From positions 930,001 to 994,000 of the forward strand of contig JAJIRX010000500.1 in the NCBI GenBank assembly GCA_023853785.1: a stretch of 64,000 bases of DNA, given 5' to 3'. The position numbers and the translations under genes are program-made. Source of the stretch: Psilocybe azurescens. Lineage: Eukaryota; Basidiomycota; Agaricomycetes; Agaricales; Agrocybaceae. A model generated the notes under the pieces. That model did not search any database and was not told the DNA's origin. It saw only the letters and a program-made list of their open reading frames with translations. Shown here one piece after another: positions 11,826 to 25,348 of this stretch (within the stretch, counting starts at the first letter, position 1; each line of letters begins with the position of its first letter).

Positions 11826-14800
11826 ATGTTGGGAACGCGGAGTATAGGGGCAGGTACCCCAGGGTATGGCTCTAGTCCATCCTATCCATCCCACCCTGGT
11901 GGTGCAAATATGTCTGCTGCAGTGACTGGCGCTGACGATCCATACGACACACTCTGTACAGAAGGATACGGAAACGCCTTACTCACACCTGCTCAGCGTC
12001 TGATTGAGCGGTACGAGCGGCTGAGCACGCCTTCTCCGCCACAAACTCCACCCGCCGAAAGGTCGACATTTCGGCGTGAATATAGGATGGAGGATGCTTA
12101 TTCTGGCAGGCAGTATACAAGCCCGGGTTCTCTGACGACTCCTATAGACGTGGAGTCGTACAGAAGGAATGGTGTAGGCACGGGCTTGAAGAAGGACCGC
12201 TCGCCGATCAGACAGAGCTTAAAGAATTTATTCTCCGTCCTCAAGAAAGGCGCAGGAGGATTGACAAAGAGGAGATCAGAGGATCGAGAACCACTTCTTG
12301 CACTAGGGGTGGTGGGAGCAGGAGCAGTAGGAGCGGGATTGTTGACGCGTCCTTCTGAAGATCTTGGAAGAGGTACCAAATTTGAAGGGACATTCAAAAG
12401 CATCGCCAGCATCCACAGGCTCCTTCTCTCGCCCGAAGAAAAAGATGACAGGGTCGTTGCATTATCTTACCCATAGCTCATCTTTCTCTCCCGATTCGGG
12501 CACCCAGGACAAAACATGGACGCCGTGCAGCGTAACGCTTGAGCCAGAAACTCATAAATTACTCGTCTCCTCGTTCACTACTAGCTCAGGCAGTCTTCCG
12601 GGCGAAGGCATGGAACTATACGTGCATGAGATCGCGTTAAGCGGGTGTGTCAACATCCGTTCACTTTCTGCTACACAGCTTGGTGCGGCGGAGGCAAGGC
12701 TTCTGTTGGAAGAGGGAGGGGCGCAGGGCGAGGGAGATAAGATGAAAGTATTCGAGATCTTGTTCGAAGATGGCGGAGGGCAAGTGAGGGAGATGTTTGC
12801 TGCACGGTCTGTGAGAGAAAGGGCGGGATGGATAAGTGCTATTTGGTATGTTTTCTTCTTTCTTGAATGCTTTGCGGTATATCATGTTTTGTGGTCTATC
12901 ATATTCCAACACCTTTATACTCCGGTACTGCTGCATACTGAACATACACCGCATACAGGGATGCGATTCTACCTAGCCAAGAAGCTAAAAATTTCCAAAC
13001 CACAAACAGAACAAAAGCAAGATGCTGCAAACGATTCCCCAGCATACCGGCTTCCCATCGACGATCCAATACCGAAACCTCTTCCTCAGTCGAGCAAGCC
13101 GATCAGCCCCTCGTATTCCGATAGATCTCTCCCTGCTCTGCCTCCCAAATCCCCTATTCCTATTTCGGATGCGCTTCCACTTTCACTGCCTATTATAGTG
13201 CCTCTCGCCACTCCAAAGAAAGTCCCAAATCTCCGTCTAGATCTATCAGAATTCAAAGGACCCATTTCACCACCCAACATGCGCCCACCGCAGACTCATG
13301 GACAATTTTCTCCAAATGACGCGGTTATATCACCTAGCATATATCCGCCCACTTCACGACCTACGTCTATGTTCATTGGATCACCCATTAGCCCTATTTC
13401 TGGCATAAGTGCGGGCTCGGGATCGGGCACAACAAGTCCCTACAGCCCATCTATACGACATCTTAGCCAGCTCTCCGTTGTGAGGCAGCGACTGGCGCAG
13501 ATCGAGCGCAACCACTCAGAGTTGTCTGCCGAGAGTAGATACTCCAGCTCGAGTACCACGCCGAGTTCAGGCCCTGTATCGCCTACAGGCTCGGGGTGGT
13601 CGAAGAGGGAAGCTATATTTCACAATGCAGGGGCGAAGGCGGCGGCGAAGAAAGGGACGATTTCCAGGTCAAGTTCGAGGACGGGGTCTAGTAGACTTGC
13701 ACATTCGTCTCGTCAGGCTCCGCCGCCTGGTCCGTCAAATGTATTTGATGATTCCTGGGCATGACAAAGAAGATGGCACTCCGAAAGTCAAATGTAAAGC
13801 TCAGCAAGATGCAATAGCAGACACCCCACGAAAACTGCCGGCTGCAGCTCACAAGACGATATTCTCAAGATTTCACGCGATGTTGCCGACATCCGCAATG
13901 TTCTTGGTAAAGAGACAGGGAACCGCAACGTACACCAGATCGTAATTGGCTTGGAGCAGCGCGCGCAGGGCAACAAGAAAGATTTGCGTGCCATCAAGGA
14001 TACCCTCAAGGTTTTAGGAGACCGCGTCGCTGAGGTTGCTGAAACGACAAAAGTCAATGCAATGGCAGACGCCTCCTCTCCTGCTCCTACTGAATTTAAA
14101 TCCACGAAAAAAGACGACGAGGCAATTGTCCAAGCACTTGATGAAGTTAGGAATCGACTGCGCACGGAACTGCCAGCTCTGGCCAGCAAAATACAAGATA
14201 TCAAAGATGCGCAAGAAAGAGAGAAAGAGAGAGCGATAACATGCGCTAACGTCGGTGCCGCGTCTTCATCTCCGGTTTCGATTCCTCCAGACGACCCTTC
14301 CAAAGTCGTAAATCCTAAGCTTCTCTTGGATAAATTAGAAGAAATCCGAAAATTATGTCAGCCACCCCTGAACGGGGGTCCAAAGACGAGAAAGGCAAAA
14401 AGCGGACGCTGGTTTCCATGAGGTATGTATGTCATGCATAAATCAGAGCTGCGTGCTAAAATTTCCCGCCTTTTCCAGAATCTAACCAAAATTCTTGATC
14501 TAGTCCAAGAAGATGGCAATAAACAGGTCCTTTTGGCACAGCAACAAGCTGATAGCGTTCGATATCTGAACGAGCTTAACGCAGTGAGTGCGTTATATGT
14601 GCCTTGCAAGATTCATCTCTAACTTTGGGCTACCTTCTTGTCGAAGTGGCTTGAAGCTTTTGTGAACAACGGAACATCCCAAATTCAAGGCATCTCAGCC
14701 AACATCGACCGTTTATGCAATGAGATCGGGGCCGGTCCTGTCAAGCCAGGTGCCCCAGCTGCCCGGTCAAATCTCGTAAATGATATTCGTCAACTGGTGG

Positions 14801-15565
14801 AGGGAATGAAAGCCAGAGACCAGAATTTCGCTGCTCTACAAGCTGCAGTGCACAGTCTTCTCGAGGTCCTGACAGTGTCGCAGACACAAAAGGGAGCAGG
14901 TAATATCTCTGATCGCAGGTTTGGTTGTGTATATTCATGAGTTTCTGTAAACCATTTTAGACTCACAGGCAATCGCTGGATTAATGGATCGACAACGGCA
15001 TGCGCAAGAGGTTATGTTTAGGGCTTTTACAAATGGTGCGTTTTTTGCATTTGTCCGTCGTATAGTCCCTCACGGTTGACAATTGTGCAGAAATCTCTGG
15101 CGAAATCAAAGGAGAACGGCTCAGATTCGTGGATGCTATGAAAGAGGCGACGGCGATTAATGTACAACGTAAGACAAACTCCCTCATTCCTCATTCCCCG
15201 TTACATGCTTGTAGCTCCTAGACTCATTCTATTTACAGTGCACGTCGAGCAGTTTAAACAAGAGTTGGGCAAGGAAGTAATGTCCATGACCGAAGAAGTG
15301 GGCCGACTACACCGTGAAAAGCAACAAATAGAGAATCAAATCTCTGATTTATTTTCTTTCTATTCAAAGCACAAGCAAGCAGAAATGGTAATATTATAGT
15401 TTATTCTAACCGATATGTCCTATATGCTGAGGAGTTCAGCAGCCTTTGCAGACTATTCAACCAAATACTGGGATACCCGTGAGGCACTCACAAGAGACAC
15501 CTCGAGCCAGTATACCGAGATCGAGTCAGTACCGTGCGCTGCCAAATTACCCGCGTCCGCGGTGA
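11826..15565 (+). CDS. PH-domain and coiled-coil protein
   Basis: Start ATG at 11826. A Ser/Pro-rich N-terminus is joined by a 46-nt intron (12373-12418) to a pleckstrin-homology-like domain. This begins MTGSLHYLTHSSS and ends in the Trp-containing helix RERAGWISAIW. A long Ser/Pro-rich linker reaches a stop at 13762-13764. Coiled-coil coding resumes immediately: DDILKISRDVADIRNVLG, then QQADSVRYLNELNAWLEAF, and phase-consistent exons to the stop at 15563-15565. The ATG at 13761 overlaps the upstream stop as ATGA, leaving no room for a promoter, so I treat this as one gene with a one-base indel near 13762. Another frame ambiguity follows the PH domain: donor gtatgt at 12846 keeps WDAI but changes frame, while an alternative donor at 12836 keeps frame. 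PH domains usually bind phosphoinositides, suggesting a membrane or cortical scaffold. Two separate genes remain possible. Confidence 0.65.
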
Positions 15566-15617
15566 TTCTTCTAAGGAGAACGAAAACAAAGTGAAAAATA
15601 AATGATAAAGAACATTG

Positions 15618-18600
15618 TCAAGCATGGTTAGCACCAATCTGACGCGCAGTTGCCGCAATGCGGAAGTTAGTAGGTATTACTGTGTGTCTGAAAAATAGAT
15701 GATCAGATGACAGGCAGCTAGGGCAGAGTGTAAACGCACTCGTAGTAATCCTGGACGGCAGCGCCGTCCATTACAAGGATATCACCCTACACCTTGAATC
15801 AAAACCTGTACGTCTGAGCAGTAAGAATAGCTTACGTGACGGAGAACAATACTCAAAAGGATTCCCCGCTTCTCTCGTTCCGGATCATGCTTCGCTTGGA
15901 GGCGGAAGTGCATTAAAGCCGGTGATCCCAGGGACAAACCCGCGACAACAGGACCAAGTCCTATTTCATTGTCGCTGTGGAACTGTAAGTAACGAATAAG
16001 CAAATCGTGCATTGTGCGGTTGTAGAAATACTTGCAGCCATTTTCTGTCTCTCCATGTAAGCAGCACTGGATACAATTGGGTATTAGCCAGAAGTATCGA
16101 ATTTGGAGAAAATTCAAACCTTAGAACCTCGTTGAACTGAGCAGGGATATCTAATGCTTGCATGATGCGTCTTTGTATCAAGTCGCGGGCTCTTACAACA
16201 GCGCCGGGTGCGGCTTCAAAAGGTACAGTGTGAGCATCGCCCCCAACATACTGAATCAAAAGGTATCAGAACGCGTATTGTGCCTATCCGAAAATCGGCA
16301 TACTTTGTAGGGCGCTCCAGCTGGCATTGCATTTCAGACAAAGTCAATTATGATCAAACGATCACTTACAGTTTTGCGAAAAATAATTAGTCAATAAGGA
16401 CCCTCGGCCTGTACTTGATTGATTAGGGAACACCAGAATTGAACGTCACAAAACATACATTTATGCTGATTGACAGATATAGTCAGCTGGACACAGGGGT
16501 AAGCCATAAGATACACAACTCACAGCTCTCATGGGCCAACGACGGAACTTGAGATTGCCGTCACTTGCCTGTACTTGATAATCCAAGAATATGGAATCCG
16601 CCTCCTGTCTACCAAGAACATTGCCAGGTTGTATATGATGGATCTTGGCACTGCGGACACATCAATGCATTGCACATCCATGTAGCAAATTCGCTAACCT
16701 ATGATGGGGCATGACGAAGGTTTGTACCATGCCTCTACCTCTGTCATGTCTATAACTTCTTGGAGGCAACTGCGTAATTTCTGGAGACGTGATCAGTGCC
16801 ACTTTGATATTGAGACAAGGGCATCCTCGTACCAGAGATGGGATTGAGCCCATAGCCTTTGAGCGTTGTAGATGGAGATTGGTATATAAGGCTTGATGCC
16901 TCACGAGGAGCACATGTGGACTGCACCCTGTGCTACATGCACGAGGATTAAATACAGGGAATTTGGACAAGACTGAACATACTCCACAATTTCTACATTC
17001 CCACTGTTCCCACTGGTACCTGTCGCATCTTTTAGTAATGGGATTCCTTTTCAGATGCTCAGGAACATACCTGCAAGAAAGTCGACCACAGTAATCGCAA
17101 TGAAAACCCCTCGTGAATGCATACGTAGTTTTATTCTCAATGGGCAAGGATAGCACAGATGCGGGCTTTAAGGTTCCAAAACCCACTGGAATAGGCATAG
17201 AAGGAACAAGTTCGAGGAAACTGGAAGAGTATTCGAGGCGACTGGGAAAATCTTGTCCATTCGGCCGTTTGAAAAACTTGTGGCATTCGGGATTCAGGCA
17301 AGTCCAGCACAGATCAAAAACTTGCAGAAAAACTGTTAAGCAAGAAGAGCATGTCTGCTTCGTTTGTTCTCTCATGCTGACGACGGATCTTGATATGTGT
17401 GAGGTTCGTATGTGACCCAGTAGAGAGAGGGCTCACTTATCAGAGCTGAAGAAGAAGCTCTTTTTCGTCTGCTACAGTACTATATAAATGATGGTCGGTC
17501 ACAAGGAGCGACGGGAGAAGGACGAATATGGTATACCGACCTCATATAATCCGAACTCATGCCGGTATCTGGGGAAAAATGTAAGTGTAAGTCAATTTTC
17601 GAAATCGGTGAAAGATATACCAGGGCCAGGACTGCATTCCGAGGCAACAGCAGTAGTCGATCCTGAATCACTGCTACCTTCGATATTATGCACTGGTGAA
17701 GACACTGTTGTTAAATGGGTTACTTGGTAGTTACAACAGTAACGCATGCGAGGTTACTTGCCGTCTTCATTTTCCTCTTTCTCCCACCAAGGGGATCCCT
17801 TTTAGAATACACATCAGGTTTATCTCAATTTAATAAATGAAATAAAAGTGGATACCTGCTGATCGCACCATCTAAAAGCAAACTTGTATCTAACTACGCG
17901 GCCATTCTCGTTGTTCGAAGGCTGGTATTCAGCTAAAAGGAAGTTTTAATTGAGTGAGGCGTAATGAAAATTGTCACTCACCCCAAGCGTCTGAAATGGT
18001 GTAAAACCCGAGAACAGCATACCCGACGTTCTTGGCTTTGAGGTCGTAAGGAAAGAGAGCATATCTATCATCCATCAGAAGGGCGAGAGGTCGATTATTC
18101 CGGTAATTATTCCAGAGTGCACGGACAGATTTATCTTGCGCCAACTGATCAGTAGCTGGCTGAGACGTCAATTGTCCTTTTTTGGAGTGGATACTTTCCG
18201 CCTTTCCACCTCTAATGGAAGGTAAGATTGAGTTTCGATTCATCAAAAACAGCTTACCCATGAGAAATGATTAATCGACCACCATGTTCAAACCTATCCC
18301 GTCTATGTGGAAACATGTCGCTTGAGCGACTCGTAAAGACGGTCAAGACATGGACACATACCTTGCAGGAAATCCGCCCAACAGATAACCCTTCGCCACA
18401 TTGTGAGCATGATACACTCCGCCTTGATAGCTGCGAAACCAATCAAACGATTCGCAAATTTCCTGTCGAGACTGTTCATATAACAAAGCGTTGGTCCTCC
18501 GAATAATAAATGAAGCAGAACCATGCTAACCTCAGCCCAGAGCGGAGGTAAGGATCGCAATGGAGTTTTGGGAAACCTGCAGAGAGTATCGAAAAGATCG

Positions 18601-21600
18601 TCTGGATACTGCGGCTCGACCTCATCTTCCGCTTCTAAATGAGCCAAATCCTCCGCTTCTAAATTGGTTTCGTCATAGAGAGCAATTGGAATATCTTCGT
18701 CTTCTCCGTTTTCTATCAAATTAACAGACGAAAACTTCAATGGCGACGATACATGAGAAATGTCTGGCAGTTCCTCTTCGATGTCTATATTGTTGCTATC
18801 ATGCATAAAGGACGAGAACGGGGTTTCAGGTATTCTAACGTCGACAAACACTGGCTCCACCGTAGGGATGACGGGTTCAGACAGATTTGCCACGACGCCG
18901 AGAACTTCAGCAGTTGCATGTTCGGTGATCACTGTAGGGGCACTGGATTGAGGAAGATTTTCCACAATATCGGCTTGGAAGATTGCAAAATTTAAAGATG
19001 GCTGTCCCGTTTTCTCGATCGTCGGCAACACTTCCACTACGAGACTACTGGCAGTTTCGACATTGTTTTCCAGCATTTACTTGGTTGATCAACGGAGAAG
19101 AAAGATTTGAGTTGGGGTCCAGATTCTTGATGCGAAGAGACTGTCGTCTCAGTAATCCATCAGTGGGTTTCTTCGCCTCGAACTAGAGGCATTCTTTCGC
19201 GCAATTTTAGTTGTAACTACTATCACAGACGAGTCCACATCGTCTAAGGATGGCATGTTATCTTCCGCTTTGATTCGTAAATTCGATGCACTTGGCGCCT
19301 CGGAAACTGATACTTTCTTGCTCAAATGAGCTCTTTTCTTCTTTGTTTTAGACGTCGCCTTCACTGATATCCTCGCAGTTGGAAGAACTTTAAGTGGTGT
19401 GCGGATAGTGCTATTTGTTTTTCTCCGAAGACCCTTTGAGGTACCCGAAATCAATGAGTCGTTATACGCTTTTCGCCCTCTGTTTACATTAGGCGCGGAC
19501 ACGGCCTTCCATGTCGCCTCAGCACCACTGGGCTCGGTCTTTATCGAGGGTTGGATTTTTGAGCTCGGAAGGACAGAACCTTCTAATTTTATCCGAACCG
19601 ACTTCGCATTTGCCTCCAAAGACTGTGCTCTCTTCCTCTTTAATGCTCTAGGCTTTTCAGGGGCTCTCGAAATGGATTCGACGTTCCTCTTTGACCGCAA
19701 ATTCGTGGATGGGCTTCCCATCGTACTAGGATCTGGGATTGGTATTATAGTAGATTCGACGGACTTTTTTGACCGCAAGTTGTTTGCTGGGTACCCCGTC
19801 GTAGAATTATGTCCAGTGCCGCTACGCGGGAGTGGCACGGCAATTGCACTTGATGATTCTGAGAGTGTCTTGTTATTGCGGGGCGATTTTCTAGTGGTTG
19901 GTCCCTGGTCCAAAATACTCTGAGGGTTTATCTGAACATTGGCTCCAACCTTTTTCTTCTTGGGCGTCGCAGTGTTTCCAACGGCCTTAGGATACATTTG
20001 CTTGAGAATCACGGGTGGATTGTCCGATGACTCCTTGAAGTCGATCAGTTTGCCAACATCAACCGAGATTGAATTCATTGCAGCACCGAAGCCTTTTGCT
20101 TGACGAGACAAGATAGGTCGACTTTTCTTTGGGTCTTTGTTTAGGCTCCCATCTATGCCCTCTTCCGGAATCCTTGTACCAGATTTGACCTGGGATGACC
20201 CTTGACTGGATAGCAAGGCAACAACTTCCTTGCTTTCAGGACGTCCTAATTCTTGGGTAGACAAAGATGGCACTGAACCAGCTGAAACCCTTGCTTCCTT
20301 CATAGAGCCCACCTGGAAAACCAGTCGAATTGGGACGCTGTCTCAGCTTCCGCGAAGGAGGTGCCTGTCGCGACACCTTTCTTCCAGGTTTACTGATGGG
20401 TGATAGGGTATCTTTCGAATCGTGAGTAGACAAGCTCCCTTCCAGCTTCTAGAGCTTGTGCATTGGGAGTAGAGCGCCGTTTGTTTTTGTATTTGTTCGG
20501 TGGACTCGAAGATCTCTTCTGAGGTATAATGGGCGAAGTTTCCATATTCAGGGAGCTGGTTGATAGCGAGTGAGCAGGGTTCATGACGGTAGATGCAGCA
20601 TGTGGATTGTGATTGTTGTACTCCGTTCCCTGTGTATTAATAACTCTGTCGGTATCAATATCTGATTTGGTGCCATCTCTCTTGAAACGAAGATTACTGT
20701 ATGACTTCGGTGCCATGACGTGCAAAGCTGACAGATTGATCGGTTTTGATCCCAGTCTTGTCCGACTCTCGTGTGCTGTATTCTTCCCGCCTACAGCAAT
20801 TGGCTTCCCATGTGTAACATCATTATCCTTAGTTGTATTATGCGTCTGTTGATTCCCCTCAGCAGTTGACCTGATTGGCCAATTCCGTTTGATCCGTTCT
20901 TGGTCAAGGTATTTCCTAGCTCCGGTTTGCCCTTTAGTGTGAAGTAACCAATGAAATTGGATGAAAAGGAGGACGGCTGCGTGATCTGCATACATCGGCT
21001 TTCCCAAGGGGGCATCTTTCGCAGGAAAAGACAGTTCTAGCCATGTTTTGACTGCTTCGATCTTTCAATTGTGTAAGTGAGGTGACATTAAAGAACTGGA
21101 ACACATACGTGTTTTAGGCGCAAAAGTATAGCAAATTCATTGCGTTTGTTATTAGTATTATCACAAGCCTGGTCGCGAAAGAAAGAGCGAAGTGGTTCTT
21201 CTTGGGCGAGGTTTCGGTCATAGAGCGTTGTGGGGTTCCTCATCGAGTTCCAGAAGAATGTAAGAGTAGCTTTTCAAATTTCTTGAAGGCGGGGACAGTC
21301 CAAAGAAAATCAAAAGATTTGTGGGGCGTTAAGGCCGACATAGTTAACACATACATACAGGGAGGAACGACAGGAAGTTTTTGTGTAGTAAGGCTGAGAG
21401 ATGGAAGTAAGCTCAGTCACCAGTGTTCGAAAGACTTGCAAGGACATACTTCTTTCTTCATTTGCTTAACTCATTACAGTGAAAGTCAAATGGAACGAAT
21501 AAACTTAAGCTGTGTTAACATCACTGAAATACCGTCGGTTACTCACGTGATCTCACAATCCTTGTCATTGGTCGAAGGTCTGTTCGACATTCTGGGGACC

Positions 21601-21620
21601 GCACTATTCGTTACAGCCAT
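15618..21620 (-). CDS. large zinc-binding AlkB-like 2OG-Fe(II) dioxygenase
   Basis: The C-terminal exons encode an AlkB-type dioxygenase: QYVGGDAHTVPFEAAPG region, FHSD (iron-binding HxD), GPVVAGLSLGSPALMHF, then GDILVMDG and, after a last intron, YYEHTVIP with the second iron His, ending at 15618. Upstream lie a Cys-rich block (CWTCLNPEC, CDYCGRLSC, CRNCGVC) likely to bind zinc, and a conserved unnamed block (EICESFDWF, GGRLIISHGGGKAES, CDQQG). The N-terminal half is long, basic and Ser/Thr-rich with nuclear-type motifs (KKKKV, LKRKRAQ). The first exon starts at 21620 (MAVTNSAVPRMSN), and an early exon includes FFWNSMRNPTTLYDRN. The gene has well over ten introns. One-base jumps occur at 20437-20439 and near 20330. 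AlkB enzymes remove alkyl groups from nucleic acids; the substrate here is unknown. Only 108 bases separate it from ATP16. Confidence 0.8.
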
Positions 21621-21728
21621 GAATACTTCCCAACAGTCCACTGGTTACTCATGAACTTGGAAAAGAAACTGGTATTCTAAATAAATGCATTGAAGCCATA
21701 GTGTAATGCGACATTCTCCAAAACCATT

Positions 21729-22380
21729 CTACTTTGCAAGTGCATTTTGGATAGATTCGTACACATCAGCCTCAATACGCGCCTCCAGCTTGTCAGCCTC
21801 TGAACCAGTTCCGGAAGCAGTCTTCAAAGCCTCTTGCAAGTTGGAGCGAACAGCCTTGAATTAACATAAAGTATTAGATACGAAGGAGTTCGTGACCTAT
21901 GAGCAGACGTACATCAAGTGAGAAGTCCTCAAGAGGAGCACCCTCAACCACATTGATCGTCAGCTTGTTATTGGGGTGAACGGTCGCGAATCCAGCAGAA
22001 ACTGACAATAGTAAATAAATTAGGTTAGTTCAGAGTGAAATAACACACAACGCACCGAAAAATTTCTGAGTTCCAGACGACTCAATGATCTCAACAACGC
22101 CAGGGCGAAGGGCCTCAATTGAGGGGACATGGTTCGACAGAATGCCCATATCGCCAGACTCGGCTGGGATGTTTACTTGGACAACATCTTGGGAGTTGAA
22201 GACAGTCTAGAATTGAAATTGAATAGCGTGTTTATGTGGTCTGTATTGAACCTTTCAGACCTTGTGGGGCAGCGTCAAAGAAAGGTTTAGCTTGTCGCTA
22301 ACGTCGGCATATCCACGTCGCGCCAAAGAGAAAGATGTGGCCCGTCGCGCAGCGGAGGAGAGGAGTCGTAGAGAGGACAT
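21729..22380 (-). CDS. ATP16: mitochondrial ATP synthase subunit delta (F1 central stalk)
   Basis: Exon 1 (22261-22380) encodes a basic Ser/Leu/Arg mitochondrial presequence ending ARRGYADV. The mature part reads DKLNLSLTLPHK, then after a 54-nt intron TVFNSQDVVQVNIP, SGDMGILSNHVPSIEALRPG, VHPNNKLTINVVEGAPLEDFSLD and a helical end (EALKTASGTGSEADKLEARI). This is the full bacterial-epsilon-type subunit of the F1 rotor stalk, about 165 residues, typical for fungal Atp16. Introns are short and phase-consistent and the frame is intact throughout, unlike most neighbours. Confidence 0.93.
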
Positions 22381-22607
22381 TTTGGGTGATGACAACGTCG
22401 TTCCGTGCGTTTACGGATTCGCTCCCTCGGCAAAATCCGCGCGCTTGCTCACACCAGCCGATTTTTCCCTGGGAAGGTGAACCACCGTTGGCTTCAAACT
22501 TTTGTAGAAAGAACAATGATAATGTAGAAATATCCCTTTATATATTCCCGACCCATATATACTATATCTACATAGAGTGTCGATAGCGTATTACTTGTAT
22601 AAATAGT

Positions 22608-25348
22608 TTATAATCCAATAGATCCCCGATCCTTGTTTCCACCTTCGTAGTCAGCGGGGAGTAAGTCTGTTGCCTTCCGTACCCCACGCTCTCTAAAGTG
22701 TACTATAAGAACACAGAAACATTCAAAGCCAAATGAACACGTACATCTCGTCGACCGCCATGAGAAGATCATAGTTGATTATTTGCGACACCACCGAATC
22801 CTTCTTATAATCAGGATGGGACGTTACAAAGTTTCGAATCCAAGTCGCGGGTGTAACAAGGCGTCCTAGATGAATAGACGAAGGGTTTGGTGAGCTCATA
22901 ATTGGGAACGAAGATCAGACACCGACCATCGGAGCGTCGTCGGACAAGGTCCAAATATCTTTGAATTTTTGCCATATCTCGTGGCTCGATATCCAAAGTG
23001 TCCAAGTAGGCGTTTATAAGGGGTAGCAAGCCCGGGAAATCCACTCCCTGTATTGAGATTTTGTGTTAATGTATGAAGAGGGCAGAATATTTCAGATGGT
23101 ACCTTTCCATTAATTATCTCATTCATCGTCATTTCTTCATACTCTTGCTCCACAGGGACGCGGTGAGTAAAACCATTTTCTGGCTGAGGACGAGGCGGGA
23201 AGCAGTTTCTCATCTTCTTTTCTTTCTTTTTCGGCATCCCATCTACGGGACTACTGGCCCCGGAGGAGGATGTCGTACTGGATGCGGCGCTTGTGTTGGT
23301 ATAGATGTCCTTTCTGAAATAAAATTTGTTCGAGACAGAGGCGTCTCGAAGTTGGGCCCTTCCCATGTTCTCGTCAACCTGTTAAAGTGTCGGTGATAGT
23401 CTGCCTCAATAAGTCTTGGGTACGACTGACCTTGGATATAGGGATGTAGAAATTAAGGTGAAAGGCGAGGATCGCCCGGGAGAGAAGAACAACGAATACA
23501 GCAAAAGCAGCGTTCTCGAAATCTGTCATTTGAACTTCCATACTTCGAAATTCAACCCTCCATCCGATGGGCGAGTTTGGCGGCGGCGGTTTGAAGCGCA
23601 AAGTTTGCCAATTTGTTGATTGGATATTCTGTATAACAAAAAAGTAAGCTTAAAAATCTTGTTTAGAATGGAATGTAGCTTGCCTCAAAGTGGTCGCTAC
23701 TGGATGAATCGTCCTGGTCGATGGTCTCGGAAAATATTACCAGGGGGTCGCGAATAAAAAGATGAGATATATGCTTCGATAACAAATCGTCCAAACCTTT
23801 TATGCAGATGGTAGTTTAAGTAAAGAATAGCGCTGCTCTTTAAGAGTCACTCACCGTGATTTCGCAGACGATCGTATATGGCTTCATCATAAGGTAAAGG
23901 ATTGTCGTTATACTCAGGTCGATTAATCCAGTCATCGGATATATAAAGGTCAACACTATCGTAGCGCGATTTGGGAATGACAAATTTGTTTTCCTTCAGC
24001 GGCTGTAGAAAGGCCCCTGTGAGATTTAGAACAAGAGTTCAGTGATGTAAATACCTTTAATCCGCGCTCTTCTTCTGTTCGATCGTCCACACTCCCTGCA
24101 ATGACGTTCCAACGGCAGTCAACATCGGCGAGATAACCACGCCAAATAGGACTTGCAGCCGTCAGCGCTAACTGTGCTTAACATATGAGTCACTGCGAGA
24201 ACGAGCACGAACTTGAAGAGAATTTACAAGGATAGGGCCAATAGGTATGAGTCCGTCATACATTCTGCGTGCGTCGCCCACATTGCATGCCTGGAAAGTC
24301 AATTGAAGACAAGAGCATCCCATTCCGAAACCCATCGCATCCAAATAAATATGATCGGGCAAGGCTGCGCCAAGTTTGGCCTCTATTCCACCATGAAGTC
24401 AAAAATATGAGGGACAGCTGCGACAAGTATATACCTGAGTCTTCTTGGTAAATATCTCTATCCCATGGGATCGTAGGATCAATGAAGGGACGCGGTGTCT
24501 TTTCATCTATATAGATGGGGAGATTAATCGCGACCTTCGATCCCCTTCTACGCCTAATGTTGGCTGTGAGAGTCCTAATTACAATTGATGAGTAAAAATC
24601 ACGGGATCCCGGAAGCGTACTTACGGGAAACGTGCGTGCGGATTTGTTATCTCTTCTGGTAAGAATAGACTATGACTTGAGACAGCGTCGAACGGATTAA
24701 AATAGGGTTCAGTGAATTGGCCTGGGACGCCAAGTCGAGGAAACGAAGTGAATGTAACTGGGATTTCGTTGGGGTTGAGATGCCTCCGTGCCAGAGTACG
24801 CCTGATCGTATACGTAAATTTTGATTTTGAATATCACTCAAAATAGCGCTCACCTATACCGCATGTTGCTTTCAACGGAGAGTAGATCGGGTATAGAACC
24901 TGTGTATGGAGAACCTGGTGTAGATTCCAACATAAATCGACCATATTCAGGATGAAATTTCGGCACAGAAACGCTGAGGAACAGGCAGTTCAGACGAGAA
25001 CATGAATTTTGCGTCAGACTTACTTGTCCGGACAGTCAGCGCCTATGTCATCGACAATTGCAGCCAGCTTCGCGAGAATCTCGGTCTGCCTCAAAGATAA
25101 CTTCGCGTTCTTTTCCTTATCATCGAAGGAAATGACCATATATTCAACCTAACAATACTATGAGGTTTCATGGAGCTCTCAGAAAACAAAGGAACAGACC
25201 TCGTCACCCCATAATAGTTCGTCTCCTTGCCTGTCCTTCAGTCGATCCCAAATGTGTAAAAACTGTGCTATACCGTGATTTCGCACATGGTCCGCGTACT
25301 TTTGGCTTCCTCCCAGACCAGGGGTGTTCCAAGATAAAGTAATCCCAT
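22608..25348 (-). CDS. GSH1: glutamate-cysteine ligase (gamma-glutamylcysteine synthetase)
   Basis: Catalyses the ATP-dependent joining of glutamate and cysteine, the first step of glutathione synthesis in the cytosol. Start [16 protein letters not shown] at 25348, followed by [25 protein letters not shown]. Eukaryotic GCS blocks follow: [66 protein letters not shown] sequence, and the C-terminal [17 protein letters not shown] and [12 protein letters not shown]. The last exon ends [15 protein letters not shown] before the stop at 22608-22610. At least eight short introns. The frame breaks at 25300-25303 (an A-run on the coding strand, one base too short) only about 16 codons after the ATG, so an automatic call would give a tiny peptide or miss the N-terminus. 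Confidence 0.93.

Noticed and set aside
19399..19923. 174-residue plus-strand open frame inside the AlkB-like gene
   Set aside because: It is the antisense shadow of the basic N-terminal exon, which belongs to a phase-consistent minus-strand gene.
21202..21654. 150-residue plus-strand open frame upstream of ATP16
   Set aside because: It is antisense to the first exons and introns of the AlkB-like gene, which splice in frame on the minus strand.
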